The notes under the pieces were generated by a model. It worked only from the letters and a program-made list of their open reading frames with translations. It ran no database searches and was not told the origin of the DNA. Shown in pieces: positions 26,589-35,379 of a stretch of DNA of 41,834 bases (positions within the stretch are counted from its first letter, which is position 1; each line of letters begins with the position of its first letter). The translations under genes were made by a program, and so were the position numbers. Source of the stretch: an uncultured Clostridium sp. (GTDB lineage: Bacteria > Bacillota > Clostridia > Lachnospirales > Lachnospiraceae); the NCBI GenBank assembly GCA_946553025.1, contig CAMNRM010000044.1, positions 1 to 41,834 on the forward strand, in the 5' to 3' direction.

Positions 26589-28949
26589 ATGCTGAATCGA
26601 AAAGAAAAAACCGTTTTATTTTTCTTTGCTGCCCTGGTTCTTGGTGCAGTCGTTTATTCAACAGACTCTCTTTTGCTGAACAGCCTTCTAACCTGGCAGT
26701 TCCTGCAAAAACCTTATCTGTTGATGTTAGGAGAACTTGCCCTCGTCTTTATCCTGTTTTTAATCCTTGGGCTTTTTGGGCCTGCTAAAATAAAATTTCC
26801 TGCCATAATTGCCGTATTATCCGTTTTTTTATGGCTTCACCAGGTTCTCCTTCCCATTGCTGCCTCCGGGCTTTATGCGGCCTGGTTATGGCTTTGCGGA
26901 CGCTGGCTCTGCGGACGTATCTTTGCCCGCAGCCGCAGTCAGTCACAAAATACGACTGCCTTTTTGGGTGAATTCCCGGGAAAATCTTTTAGCCGTGAAT
27001 TTCTTACCGGATGTCTGTTTGCCGTCTGCTGCTTCTGCCTGATGTCCGCTTTGGGTATTGGTAAAATCGAAAACCTGTGGATTTTTATTTTTGATGTTAC
27101 AACGGTTCTGGCCCTCGACCTGCGCTTTTGGAAAAAGCAGCAAACAGCACTTGGACAAACCCTGTCCGCCCTGTTTTCACCGCCCAAAACCATAAGCCAG
27201 AAGACCTCCCGCTATCGGAACTATCTCATCCTCGCCGCCGTTCTGACGCTTTTTTGCATCCAGGCCGGAAGGATGAATATTGCCGTGGACTTTGACAGCC
27301 TGTGGTACGGTGCCCGTTCCCCCTATATTTTAAACAACGGGGGCGGAATTTACGAAAATCTTGGAACCATCGGCGTTGTCTATACGTATTCCAAGGGGCT
27401 GGAAGTCTTAACCCTGCCCCTTTCCGTCCTGCCCTCCTACAGCTTTGTTATCGCATTCAACCTGTGGCTGGCTGCCGGCGTTCTGATGCAGGCATGGATG
27501 ATTGGCAGGTTTTATCTGCGAAAATCTGCTGCCCGGTTCATGCTTCTTTTCCTCGCCTCCCTGCCCGGCATAATGAACATGGCCGTTACCGCAAAAACAG
27601 ATATGGCAACGCTCTACATTCAGCTGATGATGCTCTGTGAACTGATCTGCTTTCTTAAAGGGGAACAGCAGGCATTCTGGTATGCCTGGGGGGCATTTTT
27701 CTTCAGCTGGACATTAAAACCCACCGCCATGGTATTTTCCACGGCTATAATGGGCATGAGTACACTGTATTTTATCGTTGGCCGGAAACTCCCTGTTGTA
27801 ACTTCAGCACTAAAAAACTTTCGGTCAGCCTTTTTTACCTTCATCCTTTCCCTGCTTGCCCTCACCGGCATATGGGCCAGGACGTTTTTACTTACCGGAC
27901 TTCCTGTTACCTCCGTATTTTCCTCGGTGCTTACCCGGATTGGTTTTCAGATGAACTATCCCTTTAACAGCAAAGCCATCCCAAACAATAACGCAGGAAC
28001 AGCCCCGTCAGAAGTCCTGAAAAGCATTGGAAGCCGCATTTATGGCATATTATTTAACCCGCAGGGAAAAGACCTGGATCATGTCATTATCGCCTGGGGA
28101 AGCCTTGGCACATGGTTTTTTATCTGCGTCCTCCTGTCCTGGTTCTTTTTGGACAAAAAAACGCGCACAGACAAAGAACGAATGCTCGACGGCTTCTTTA
28201 ATACCATGTTCCTTCCCCTCTCGCTCTGCTGCCTTTTAAGCTTAATCATGCTTTACCAGGTGGACGGCAATTACTTTATGCTGTTTTATGTCCTGTCAGC
28301 CCTCTGTGCCTTCCGCCTTACCGAACGCCTTGCCAACCAAACATTTGCCGGCCTTATCCGCGCACTGGGACTGCCGGTCATCCTGTTTTCCGTTATTATC
28401 ACCACGCTGACCAACTGGGCCTGGGCAATGGGCTTTACCCCGATATCCTGGGCACATCATGGCTATTACCCGCACCAGGAAGAAAATTATCAGGCTATGG
28501 CGGCTTCCGGAAACAGACAGATCTGGGAAATCCTTGCACAAAACCCCAGAACCCGTTTAATTTCCATCGGTGACCATCCGCAGTCCCTGTTATTCCCCTG
28601 TTGTGCCCAGTCCTACCGCGAAATCACCAAAAATGCCTGGGGAAATCCGGAACTGGTCGAAACAACGGATAATTTTGTGGAATTTCTGGAATATGCCAAA
28701 ACCGACTATATCTACGCCCAGGCCGATTATCTTTCGCTGGAAAACCCTGCATGGAACCTGCTCTGCGACCTGATTGCACGGGGAGTCCTCACTCCGCTTT
28801 GCTATGAAGAAGGAAATATGCTTGCCTATGTAGACAGCAGCGCCTTAAGCAATCCTCCCGGTGAAGATTGTCAGAAACTCCTTGAAGAATTTAAAGAAAA
28901 GTACGATGCCTGGACAAAAGAAGACGAAAGCGGGATGAATAATCCTTAA
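26589..28949 (+). CDS. GT-C-like polytopic membrane protein (putative glycosyltransferase)
   Basis: The 786-residue product has roughly 12-14 membrane helices, grouped as four near the N-terminus (residues 10-110), one or two at 140-175 and the rest from 210 to 620. A soluble C-terminal domain of about 170 residues follows. After the helix starting near residue 212 the first large outer loop contains VDFDSLWYGARSPY, with acidic residues placed like the catalytic/metal acid of GT-C enzymes of the PMT/ArnT type. A membrane glycosyltransferase using a polyprenyl-linked sugar is likely but the substrate is unknown. TGGAGA lies before the start. It is monocistronic between tRNA genes, with a stem-loop at its stop codon. 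Confidence 0.68.
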   Translation: MLNRKEKTVLFFFAALVLGAVVYSTDSLLLNSLLTWQFLQKPYLLMLGELALVFILFLILGLFGPAKIKFPAIIAVLSVFLWLHQVLLPIAASGLYAAWLWLCGRWLCGRIFARSRSQSQNTTAFLGEFPGKSFSREFLTGCLFAVCCFCLMSALGIGKIENLWIFIFDVTTVLALDLRFWKKQQTALGQTLSALFSPPKTISQKTSRYRNYLILAAVLTLFCIQAGRMNIAVDFDSLWYGARSPYILNNGGGIYENLGTIGVVYTYSKGLEVLTLPLSVLPSYSFVIAFNLWLAAGVLMQAWMIGRFYLRKSAARFMLLFLASLPGIMNMAVTAKTDMATLYIQLMMLCELICFLKGEQQAFWYAWGAFFFSWTLKPTAMVFSTAIMGMSTLYFIVGRKLPVVTSALKNFRSAFFTFILSLLALTGIWARTFLLTGLPVTSVFSSVLTRIGFQMNYPFNSKAIPNNNAGTAPSEVLKSIGSRIYGILFNPQGKDLDHVIIAWGSLGTWFFICVLLSWFFLDKKTRTDKERMLDGFFNTMFLPLSLCCLLSLIMLYQVDGNYFMLFYVLSALCAFRLTERLANQTFAGLIRALGLPVILFSVIITTLTNWAWAMGFTPISWAHHGYYPHQEENYQAMAASGNRQIWEILAQNPRTRLISIGDHPQSLLFPCCAQSYREITKNAWGNPELVETTDNFVEFLEYAKTDYIYAQADYLSLENPAWNLLCDLIARGVLTPLCYEEGNMLAYVDSSALSNPPGEDCQKLLEEFKEKYDAWTKEDESGMNNP

Positions 28950-28956
28950 TCCCGCT
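28929..28956 (+). terminator. stem-loop spanning the stop codon of the membrane protein gene
   Basis: Arms AGCGGGAT (28929-28936) and ATCCCGCT (28949-28956) overlap the last codons and the stop. A T-rich stretch ending TTTTTT follows about 10 bases later, so it is probably a terminator. Confidence 0.58.
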
Positions 28957-28996
28957 TATTACAATTTTTTACAATCACGCTTTTCACAATTTTTTC

Positions 28997-29025
28997 TTGA
29001 CAAATAAAAACTGGCATGATAGAAT
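28997..29025 (+). promoter_or_regulatory. promoter of tRNA-Gly(GCC)
   Basis: TTGACA (28997-29002), 17 bases, TAGAAT (29020-29025), the same hexamers and spacing as the promoter at 26329. Confidence 0.8.
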
Positions 29026-29065
29026 AAATATCGTTCAAGCAATATTATTATATTTATTTTTCTAT

Positions 29066-29138
29066 GCGCGAGTGGCTCAGTTGGTGGAGTACGACCTTGC
29101 CAAGGTCGGGGTCGCGGGTTCGAGTCCCGTCTCGCGCT
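29066..29138 (+). tRNA. tRNA-Gly(GCC)
   Basis: The 73-base cloverleaf has acceptor GCGCGAG and CTCGCGC, D-arm GGCTCAGTTGGTGGAGT, anticodon stem CGACC/GGTCG, loop TTGCCAA (anticodon GCC) and T-arm GCGGGTTCGAGTCCCGT. A T-run follows directly. Confidence 0.95.
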
Positions 29139-29237
29139 CTTATTTTTTGTTTGGAATCTTGTATTTGTCAGGGTTCTTTTCTTTTTGCCCTGTAAACAGT
29201 AAACATTAAATACAGAACGCCCATTCTATAATTGTTT

Positions 29238-29269
29238 AAGGCTCCCCGCAGATCGCTGCGGGGAACCTT
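29238..29269 (-). terminator. strong stem-loop at the end of the sugar catabolic operon
   Basis: Arms AAGGCTCCCCGCAG (29238-29251) and CTGCGGGGAACCTT (29256-29269) form a very GC-rich hairpin with a 4-base loop. It lies 19 bases after the aldolase stop on the minus strand. No proper T-run follows, so it may protect the 3' end as much as terminate. Confidence 0.65.
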
Positions 29270-29287
29270 AGTCAAGTGTTCTTTCTG

Positions 29288-29971
29288 TCAGATATCAGCC
29301 ATAGTATTACCTTCACCTACCAGCCCTGCAAAATCCGCTGTGAACTGCTCAATAGCAGCATCAATAGCGGCATTCTTCACCAGCCCCTCAATAATATCCG
29401 GAGCCGCCGTTACAGCCTTTACCCCATACTTTGCCAGTTCCAGCACCTGCTGGCTGTTCTTGAAACTTGCTGCCAGCAGGCCGCTGTAGCTGTCATACCC
29501 ACTTCCGGCGATAGCATCATGAATATCCTTGGATACCTGAATCCCGTCAAATCCCATATTATCAATCCGGTTCACATAGGGTGTCACATACTCGGCACCG
29601 CATTTGGCCGCCAGCCAGCCCTGCATCGCGGTATAAATCGCGGTTCCGATAAAGCGAATGCCCTCCTGACGAAGCATCTTCATTGCCTTGAAGCCTTCCG
29701 GCGTACAAGGAATTTTAACCAAAGTAGTCTTTCCCAGTTCTGCAGCAATGCGGCGGGATTCCTCTCTCATCTCCTCTGCCTTCCGGGCCGTAGCCTGCAC
29801 AAACAACTCCCTGTCCTCACCGATAATGGAGCGGATCTCTTTTAAAACCTCATAGGGATTTTTCCCCGCCTTTGCCAGAATCGAAGGGTTCGTAGACACC
29901 CCGTCCACCGGGTAGTACTCACAGATATGTGCAATCTGTGCCACATCAGCAGTATCAATACATAACTTCAT
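29288..29971 (-). CDS. fructose-6-phosphate aldolase-type transaldolase-family enzyme
   Basis: The 227-residue TIM-barrel enzyme has the Schiff-base lysine Lys86 in TTLVKIPCTPEG, the segment DGVSTNPSIL, and GTAIYTAMQG. Two residues separate true transaldolases from fructose-6-phosphate aldolases. Here position 59 is Gln (LFVQATA) and position 132 is Tyr (TPYVNRID), both the aldolase-type choices. FSA enzymes use hydroxyacetone or dihydroxyacetone as donor and cleave 1-deoxyfructose-6-phosphate well. It is the last gene of the operon, after the activase, with an AAGGAGGAG ribosome binding site. The expected products with the glycyl radical enzyme are glyceraldehyde-3-phosphate and hydroxyacetone. 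Confidence 0.9.
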   Translation of the reverse strand: MKLCIDTADVAQIAHICEYYPVDGVSTNPSILAKAGKNPYEVLKEIRSIIGEDRELFVQATARKAEEMREESRRIAAELGKTTLVKIPCTPEGFKAMKMLRQEGIRFIGTAIYTAMQGWLAAKCGAEYVTPYVNRIDNMGFDGIQVSKDIHDAIAGSGYDSYSGLLAASFKNSQQVLELAKYGVKAVTAAPDIIEGLVKNAAIDAAIEQFTADFAGLVGEGNTMADI

Positions 29972-30022
29972 AATCGCTCCTCCTTAATAATAAACAAATC
30001 ATAATCTATGTTCATCCCCTCA

Positions 30023-30970
30023 TCATTCGATCTCCATGATCAGATTCCTGATCCCATGTTCCCTAACAATGGTTCCGAACTTCCTCATCTGTTCCCTGGT
30101 ATAGAGTTTCGGGTTCTCCTCAAAGCAGTATTTTTTTCCCACCAGATAGTATTTTGCCTCTGCCAGAGGGTTATAGTTCAGTAACTCATAATGAACTTCC
30201 GGACAAATACCAGAAAGGAATTTTGCAATGGCTGCCAGATTCCTGCTGGTCGCCGTATAGGACGGGATCAGCGGCGTCCGGACAATGACCCTGTTCCACC
30301 CTGGCGATGTCAGAAGATATTCCATATTTTCCCGGATATGCTGGTTGGTATTCCCGGTGCAGGCCATATGTTCTCTGGCATCCGCCAGCTTCATGTCCGC
30401 ATAGATCTGATCCAAATACGGCAGCACCTTCTTAAGTGTTTCCAGAGAGGCAGACAGAGAGGTTTCGATGGCCGTATGAATACCCAGCTCTTTTAAAGCA
30501 GCCAGAAGTTCTGCCGCAAACTCTGCCTGCATCAGCGGCTCACCGCCGGAGAGTGTCACCCCGCCGCTGCCTCTGCGGTAGAACACACGATCCTTCTGAA
30601 CTTCCCTTATAAGCTCCTCTACCGTACAGACACGGGCGTCCATGGCGACAGCTTTAGCAGGACAGTTGTAAATAATGGTTTCCCAGTCCTCTTTTCTGTC
30701 CTTGTGTATCTGAATTCCGGACTTTTCCGCAGTCATTCCCTCGTTGGTGCAGATTTTCAGACACGTACCGCAGCCGATGCATTTGTTTGCGAAATACACC
30801 GGTGCAGGTTCTTTCTCCAGTCCTTCCGGGTTCTGGCACCAGACACACCGCAGCGGGCATCCCTTGAAAAAGATTGTGGTTCTCAGACCGCTTCCGTCAT
30901 GGGTCGCGAATCGTTTAATATCAAAAATGGTTCCTGTCTTATGGGACTTCTTCTTTTCCTGATGCTCCAT
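30023..30970 (-). CDS. glycyl radical enzyme activating enzyme (radical SAM)
   Basis: The 315-residue activase uses S-adenosylmethionine and an iron-sulfur cluster to place the glycyl radical on its partner. Motifs: the radical SAM cluster CPLRCVWC (Cys38, 42, 45), a ferredoxin-like set CIGCGTCLKIC (64, 67, 70, 74), and the SAM-binding GGEPLMQ. Activases of this type usually have a second CxxCxxCxxxCP set; here the corresponding region reads EDWETIIYNCPAKAV, keeping one Cys only. The start at 30970 follows GGAGGAAG; a TTG at 30991 is an alternative. It is encoded after its partner enzyme with an 80-base gap. The nearest E. coli parallels are YbiY and PflC, by gene context. Confidence 0.93.
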   Translation of the reverse strand: MEHQEKKKSHKTGTIFDIKRFATHDGSGLRTTIFFKGCPLRCVWCQNPEGLEKEPAPVYFANKCIGCGTCLKICTNEGMTAEKSGIQIHKDRKEDWETIIYNCPAKAVAMDARVCTVEELIREVQKDRVFYRRGSGGVTLSGGEPLMQAEFAAELLAALKELGIHTAIETSLSASLETLKKVLPYLDQIYADMKLADAREHMACTGNTNQHIRENMEYLLTSPGWNRVIVRTPLIPSYTATSRNLAAIAKFLSGICPEVHYELLNYNPLAEAKYYLVGKKYCFEENPKLYTREQMRKFGTIVREHGIRNLIMEIE

Positions 30971-31072
30971 AACTTCCTCCGCCTTTTTCAAATTTTGTAA
31001 CGGATCAGATACCTCTTAAAGTGCTGCCGTATTCCTGTTTCCTCCTGTTTTGTGCGCTGTCCATTCTTTCGG

Positions 31073-33424
31073 TCAGCAGATATCTTCATAAGCGGTTCTT
31101 GCGATGATCTCATTCTGAAGTTCTCCCGCCAGTTCGGTAAAATAAGCCGTGTAGCCTGCCACCCGCACAGTCAGGCTGCGGTATTGATCCGGATTTTTCT
31201 GGGCCTTCAGCAGATCCTCCCTGCGCACCACATTGAACTGGATGTGGGGAATCTCAAGATCCACAAAGCTTCGCAGGAACAGGACAAATTTATCAATCCC
31301 GGACGGAGTAGAGAAAAAACCGGGCAAAAATTTCATATTCAGCAGACCGCCGTTGCTGGTCAGTGTCTTATCCAGTCTGGACACGGATTTCAATACCGCC
31401 GTAGGCCCTTCCACATCCCTGCCGTAAACCGGCGACATGCCTCCGTCTGCCAGCGGAGTCCCTGCCAAATGCCCGTCCGGAGCCGCGCCCACGTTTTTTC
31501 CCATGGGCACATGCGCCGATACGGTATACATGCCTGTATGGTATAGTCCGCCCCGATAGTTCCGGTAATTCTTATTCAGCCTCTCTTTAAAGTAAACCGC
31601 CCACTTGCATCCCAACTCGTCCACCCATTCTACATCATTTCCATACTTGGGAACCTTATTGAGCATCATAGTCCGCATGATCTCATATCCTTCAAAGTTC
31701 TTTTCCAATGCATTGAGTACTTCCTCCGGTGTAAAGCGTTTCTCATGATAGACAAGCTGCTTTAGTGCGGCAAAACTGTCTGCCAGGTTTGCCACCTGTA
31801 TCATTTGAATCCCGGAGAAGTTGTACTTTGCACCTCCCGCGGTGACATCCGTGCCATTGTCCATACAGTCCCGGATCACAGCAGATAAAAAAGGTGTGGG
31901 AAGCAGAGCAATATGAGCCTTTTCCACTGCTTCGCAAGCGGCCACCATTTTATCCATAAAGTAGTCCATGACCCTGCGAAATCCCTCTTCCAGATCCTCA
32001 AAAGTTCTATAGGTTTTCAGACTTCCAAAATCCGGGCAGAGCTGTCTGCCGGTCAGCAGGCACTTGCCTCCGGTCATGGCAAGTTCCAGAGCCTTATTCA
32101 TATTGAACATTGCCGCGTCACTCCAACCCAGGTTGTTGCCCTGGGTGGTCAGTTCCACACATCCCACAATGGCATAGTCCCTGGCATCCTCCTTGGATAC
32201 GCCCAGTGCCTCCAATGCGGGGATAACCGCCTTATCGTTGAAGAACTGAGGCATACCGCTTCCCTTTGCCACCACTTTCACGGCTTCTTTCAGCAGCTCA
32301 TCGGATGTATGTTCATGAAGCCTTACCGACAGATTTGGCTGAGGAAGAAGCAAATGTTCCTGCGCCTGTAAAAACAAGAAAGAAAGTTCGTTCTGATAAT
32401 TATTTCCGGCACGGTCAACACCGCCTACAGCGATATTAAATCCTATCGGGAATCCGGCAAAATATTTTGCGCTGTCTGCGTTTCGCATATATACAATCTG
32501 ATTGAATTTCAGCCACAGGCTTTCAATCAACTCCAATGCTGCGCCGCCGTCCAGCTTTCCTGCCTTCACATCTGCCTCATAGTAAGAGAGCAGAATCTCA
32601 TCCAGACGCCCCGGTGAGAAAGAAGACGCATTGGACTCCATCTGTAAAATCACAAACAGAAACCACAAAAGCTGCAGCGCCTCATGAAAACTCTCTGCCG
32701 GACCTGCCGCGATCCTGCGGCACACCAAGGCTACCTGCCGCAGGGTTGCAGAATTGGCTTCATCCGTTTCCGCCATCTGTTCGGCCAGAGTCCCGTAACG
32801 CTCCATAAAGTGAATGGCGGCCTCCATGACAATGGACACGCTGTCGTAGAATATCTTCTTGTCACCTTCCTGACCTGCTGCCTTTGCTTTCGCCTCTGCC
32901 CTCAGTCCTGCCGGTCCCTTCTCCAGCCACAGCCTGCAGTCCGGGCAGATGTGTCCCTGGGCATGGTCAGTCTGGTTGATCTTGGCTACCTTGCCGATCG
33001 CCGCAAATTCATCCCCATGTTCCTTCTGCAGGATATCCTCCAGGGACTTCCCCTCCCAGTAAGGCCGGATCACCTGACGGAAATACGTGATGTCCTCCTG
33101 GCGTACCTGAAAGACATCCTGGGCACGGGTGGGCAGGGTTTCAAATTCCCGGTCTACCCAGTTGCTTCCGCTCTCCGGGAACACAACTCCTGCTCTGATG
33201 CCGGCTGTGCGGTTGCCTACAATCAGTTCTTCCGGTTCTATACGGATCTCCATCTTCTCCAGCGCTGCCTTCAGAGCATAGGCCCGCTGCAACATACGTG
33301 GTTCCTTCTCATGCTGCCTGTAGCTTTCCGTAATGATTTTTGCCTGCTCAATCGATGCATACCGCGGCTCAGAAAGCATACGTTCCTTTAATCGTTGAAT
33401 ACGATTGCTCATGATATACTCCAT
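31073..33424 (-). CDS. glycyl radical enzyme, PflD/YbiW-like (putative anhydrohexitol-phosphate lyase)
   Basis: The 783-residue product has the thiyl-radical cysteine in DYAIVGCVELTTQG (Cys422, with base Glu424) and the C-terminal glycyl radical loop SLTVRVAGYTAYF (Gly757). A single Cys followed by V-E is the dehydratase/lyase pattern, unlike the Cys-Cys pair of true pyruvate formate-lyase. GCVEL, rather than the GCVEP of glycerol, propanediol and choline enzymes, together with the neighbouring FSA aldolase and fructose PTS, points to the E. coli YbiW/PflD group. As I recall, those open 1,5-anhydroglucitol-6-phosphate or 1,5-anhydromannitol-6-phosphate to 1-deoxyfructose-6-phosphate. The exact substrate here is unproven. 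The start at 33424 has GGAGGG seven bases upstream; an ATG at 33439 is less well placed. Confidence 0.9.
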   Translation of the reverse strand: MEYIMSNRIQRLKERMLSEPRYASIEQAKIITESYRQHEKEPRMLQRAYALKAALEKMEIRIEPEELIVGNRTAGIRAGVVFPESGSNWVDREFETLPTRAQDVFQVRQEDITYFRQVIRPYWEGKSLEDILQKEHGDEFAAIGKVAKINQTDHAQGHICPDCRLWLEKGPAGLRAEAKAKAAGQEGDKKIFYDSVSIVMEAAIHFMERYGTLAEQMAETDEANSATLRQVALVCRRIAAGPAESFHEALQLLWFLFVILQMESNASSFSPGRLDEILLSYYEADVKAGKLDGGAALELIESLWLKFNQIVYMRNADSAKYFAGFPIGFNIAVGGVDRAGNNYQNELSFLFLQAQEHLLLPQPNLSVRLHEHTSDELLKEAVKVVAKGSGMPQFFNDKAVIPALEALGVSKEDARDYAIVGCVELTTQGNNLGWSDAAMFNMNKALELAMTGGKCLLTGRQLCPDFGSLKTYRTFEDLEEGFRRVMDYFMDKMVAACEAVEKAHIALLPTPFLSAVIRDCMDNGTDVTAGGAKYNFSGIQMIQVANLADSFAALKQLVYHEKRFTPEEVLNALEKNFEGYEIMRTMMLNKVPKYGNDVEWVDELGCKWAVYFKERLNKNYRNYRGGLYHTGMYTVSAHVPMGKNVGAAPDGHLAGTPLADGGMSPVYGRDVEGPTAVLKSVSRLDKTLTSNGGLLNMKFLPGFFSTPSGIDKFVLFLRSFVDLEIPHIQFNVVRREDLLKAQKNPDQYRSLTVRVAGYTAYFTELAGELQNEIIARTAYEDIC

Positions 33425-33460
33425 GGCAAAACCCTCCATTTTTTCAGAGTATGTGTTATT

Positions 33461-34141
33461 TTACATGCCGGCTGCCGCCAACATCTCACGGCAGTGCCGG
33501 CTCACGGTGCCTCCCCCGCGAAACAGCCCGGAACTTCCGCCGGTCAGAATATCAGCCCCGGCTTTTGTCACGGTTCGGATCGTAGAGGAATTGATATTGC
33601 CGTCTGCCTCAATCCGTACTGACAGACCTGCACAGTCTGCCAGTTCCCGCATCCGGCGGATATGTTCCACCGCCGGAAGCTGGAGTTTCTGACCGGAAAA
33701 GCCGGGATTGACCGTCAGCTTCAGCACCCATTCTACCTGGGCAGCCAGTTTTACAAAATCCTCACCCGGTGCCGTATCCGCCCGATAAGCGAGAACCGGT
33801 TTTGCCCCGGCCCGACGGATTCCGGCAAATATTTCTGCGGGTTCCTCCATAGCCTCATAATGAACCGCAATATAATCAGCACCAGCTTTGACAAAGCGTT
33901 CAATATACAGTTCTGGATTATATACTGCCAGATGAACCTCTATGGGAATACCGGTGATTTTCTTCATATTTTCCAGCGTTGTTTCTCCCAGAATAAAACA
34001 CTGATTAAATCTGCCATCCACTACGTCAAAGTGGTAAAAAGATACCTGAGATTGCTCTACTTCCCGGACAGCCGCATGCAGATTGCACAGATCCATACAG
34101 GATACAGAAGCAGATACCAGAATAGAATGTTTCGCTGCCAT
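33461..34141 (-). CDS. ribulose-phosphate 3-epimerase-like (possibly hexulose-phosphate 3-epimerase)
   Basis: The 226-residue TIM-barrel protein keeps the metal ligands of the RPE/AlsE family: His37 and Asp39 in FYHFDVVDG, His70 in IEVHLAVYNP and Asp180 in RIEADGNI. It also has the phosphate loops TVNPGFSGQK and TGGSSGLF. It is diverged from housekeeping RPE: SASV replaces SPSIL, ADGN replaces VDGG, and FNQCFILGETTL lies in the substrate loop. Placement in a hexitol or deoxyhexose pathway suggests a hexulose phosphate such as a 1-deoxyketohexose-6-phosphate. The start follows GAGGAG; it sits 13 bases after the RmlD-like gene. Confidence 0.8.
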   Translation of the reverse strand: MAAKHSILVSASVSCMDLCNLHAAVREVEQSQVSFYHFDVVDGRFNQCFILGETTLENMKKITGIPIEVHLAVYNPELYIERFVKAGADYIAVHYEAMEEPAEIFAGIRRAGAKPVLAYRADTAPGEDFVKLAAQVEWVLKLTVNPGFSGQKLQLPAVEHIRRMRELADCAGLSVRIEADGNINSSTIRTVTKAGADILTGGSSGLFRGGGTVSRHCREMLAAAGM

Positions 34142-34154
34142 TTTGTTCTCCTCG

Positions 34155-35027
34155 CTACCTGTCAAGACGGTACTCCCGAATACATTTTCTCAAGGCTTCT
34201 TTCGTTTCTGACCAGCGCATACCCGCAGCCTGGGCTTTGGCTGTATTAAGGCGCACATCCCTGTTGCTGTCCATGTATTTTTCCCTATCCTCTTTTAAGC
34301 AGACATCAAGGGAATCTCCAAGTCCCAACTCTTCCAAAATAAATTTGACAATATCATAACGGCTCTCGTTATTGACCGAACCCAGATGATACACCCCATA
34401 AGGAGTTTCCAGAAGCCTTGGAAAATTCTCAATCATTTCATAGACATAGGTCATCCCCCGGAACTCCCGCCTGGAAGCAATAATGGGCTTTTTGTGCATC
34501 AACCGGCTCATGGTTTCCCACAGGATTCCATTGGACATATTTTTTCCACGTTCCGGAAGGCCAAACATCCAGGTAAAACGGACAATCCACAATTCATCAA
34601 GGATCTCCTTTAAAAGCCTTTCAGCCTCCAGCTTATTCTCGCCGTAGACAGTATTGGGAACTGCCTCATCCTCCTCAGAAAAGGGACCGTCATTCGTATT
34701 GCCGTTAAACACCTGCTCGGAACTGACGAAAATCAGCTTGGCACCATTTTCTTTCGCCGCCTTTCCAATGGTAACCGCTGCGTCTACATTGATCCGATGG
34801 GCAATATCCGGATGCTGGTTGCAGAAATCCGTGACGGCAACCGCGCCTGCATGGACGATAATCTCCGGCTTTGTCTGCCTGACCATATCATAGACTGCCG
34901 GATCATTGGTGATATCCAGTTCTTCCTTGTCGGTGATAATAAAATCATACTGATCCTTATAGTAATCTGCCAGACGGGCACAGAAAAAGCCTTTTCCTCC
35001 GGTCAGCAGGATCTTTTTCTTTTCCAC
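34155..35027 (-). CDS. RmlD-like NAD(P)-dependent sugar reductase/epimerase (SDR)
   Basis: The 290-residue extended short-chain dehydrogenase shows a nucleotide-binding loop LLTGGKGFFCARL at the N-terminus, HAGAVAVTDFCNQHP, the Ser in FVSSEQVF and the catalytic Tyr-Lys pair VYGENKLEAE. The layout resembles dTDP-4-dehydrorhamnose reductase (RmlD). No rml genes are nearby, so reduction or oxidation of a sugar or sugar phosphate in this pathway is more likely than rhamnose synthesis. The start is GTG 35027 with AAAGGAG eight bases upstream. It lies between PTS IIB and the epimerase-like gene in one transcript. Confidence 0.78.
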   Translation of the reverse strand: MEKKKILLTGGKGFFCARLADYYKDQYDFIITDKEELDITNDPAVYDMVRQTKPEIIVHAGAVAVTDFCNQHPDIAHRINVDAAVTIGKAAKENGAKLIFVSSEQVFNGNTNDGPFSEEDEAVPNTVYGENKLEAERLLKEILDELWIVRFTWMFGLPERGKNMSNGILWETMSRLMHKKPIIASRREFRGMTYVYEMIENFPRLLETPYGVYHLGSVNNESRYDIVKFILEELGLGDSLDVCLKEDREKYMDSNRDVRLNTAKAQAAGMRWSETKEALRKCIREYRLDR

Positions 35028-35042
35028 AATAAGTACTCCTTT

Positions 35043-35351
35043 CTAGTTCAACATAGATTCCAGCTTTTTAATAATCGCCGGTGCCTTTTTCACCGCGTCA
35101 CTGACCGAAACGCGCACTATCTTTTTCCCGGCAAACCGCTCTTCGTTGCGGATAGGCATATCATTGGTGAGAATCACGGCATCAGCTTTTGCGATATCCT
35201 CTGCCGTAAGCGCATGTTCAATCCCGATAGATCCCTGGGTTTCCACTTTCACCTGGATTCCATGTTCTCTCCCTGCCTTTTCCAGTGCTTCTGCTGCCAT
35301 ATAAGTATGGGCTACTCCTGCCTGACATGCGGTAACTGCGACAAATTTCAT
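35043..35351 (-). CDS. PTS fructose-family IIB component
   Basis: The 102-residue domain carries the phosphocysteine in VTACQAGVAHTYMAAE (Cys9); the canonical form is TACPTGIAHT, so Pro-Thr is replaced by Gln-Ala. The remainder, VKVETQGSIGIEHALTAEDI and AVILTNDMPI, is typical of fructose IIB. It would pass phosphate from IIA to the sugar carried by IIC. The start at 35351 follows AGAGGAA; a longer frame to 35411 overlaps the IIC tail. IIA, IIB and IIC are separate genes, as in the E. coli frw systems. Confidence 0.92.
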   Translation of the reverse strand: MKFVAVTACQAGVAHTYMAAEALEKAGREHGIQVKVETQGSIGIEHALTAEDIAKADAVILTNDMPIRNEERFAGKKIVRVSVSDAVKKAPAIIKKLESMLN

Positions 35352-35379
35352 AGATAATTCCTCTCTTTCTGTTTTTCCA

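Noticed and set aside
29288-29971. Aldolase as a housekeeping transaldolase
   Set aside because: Gln59 and Tyr132 are the fructose-6-phosphate-aldolase-type residues, and the gene lies in the glycyl radical operon.
31073-33424. Glycyl radical enzyme as true pyruvate formate-lyase
   Set aside because: True PFL has adjacent cysteines at the active site; here there is one Cys followed by Val-Glu, and the gene context is sugar catabolism.
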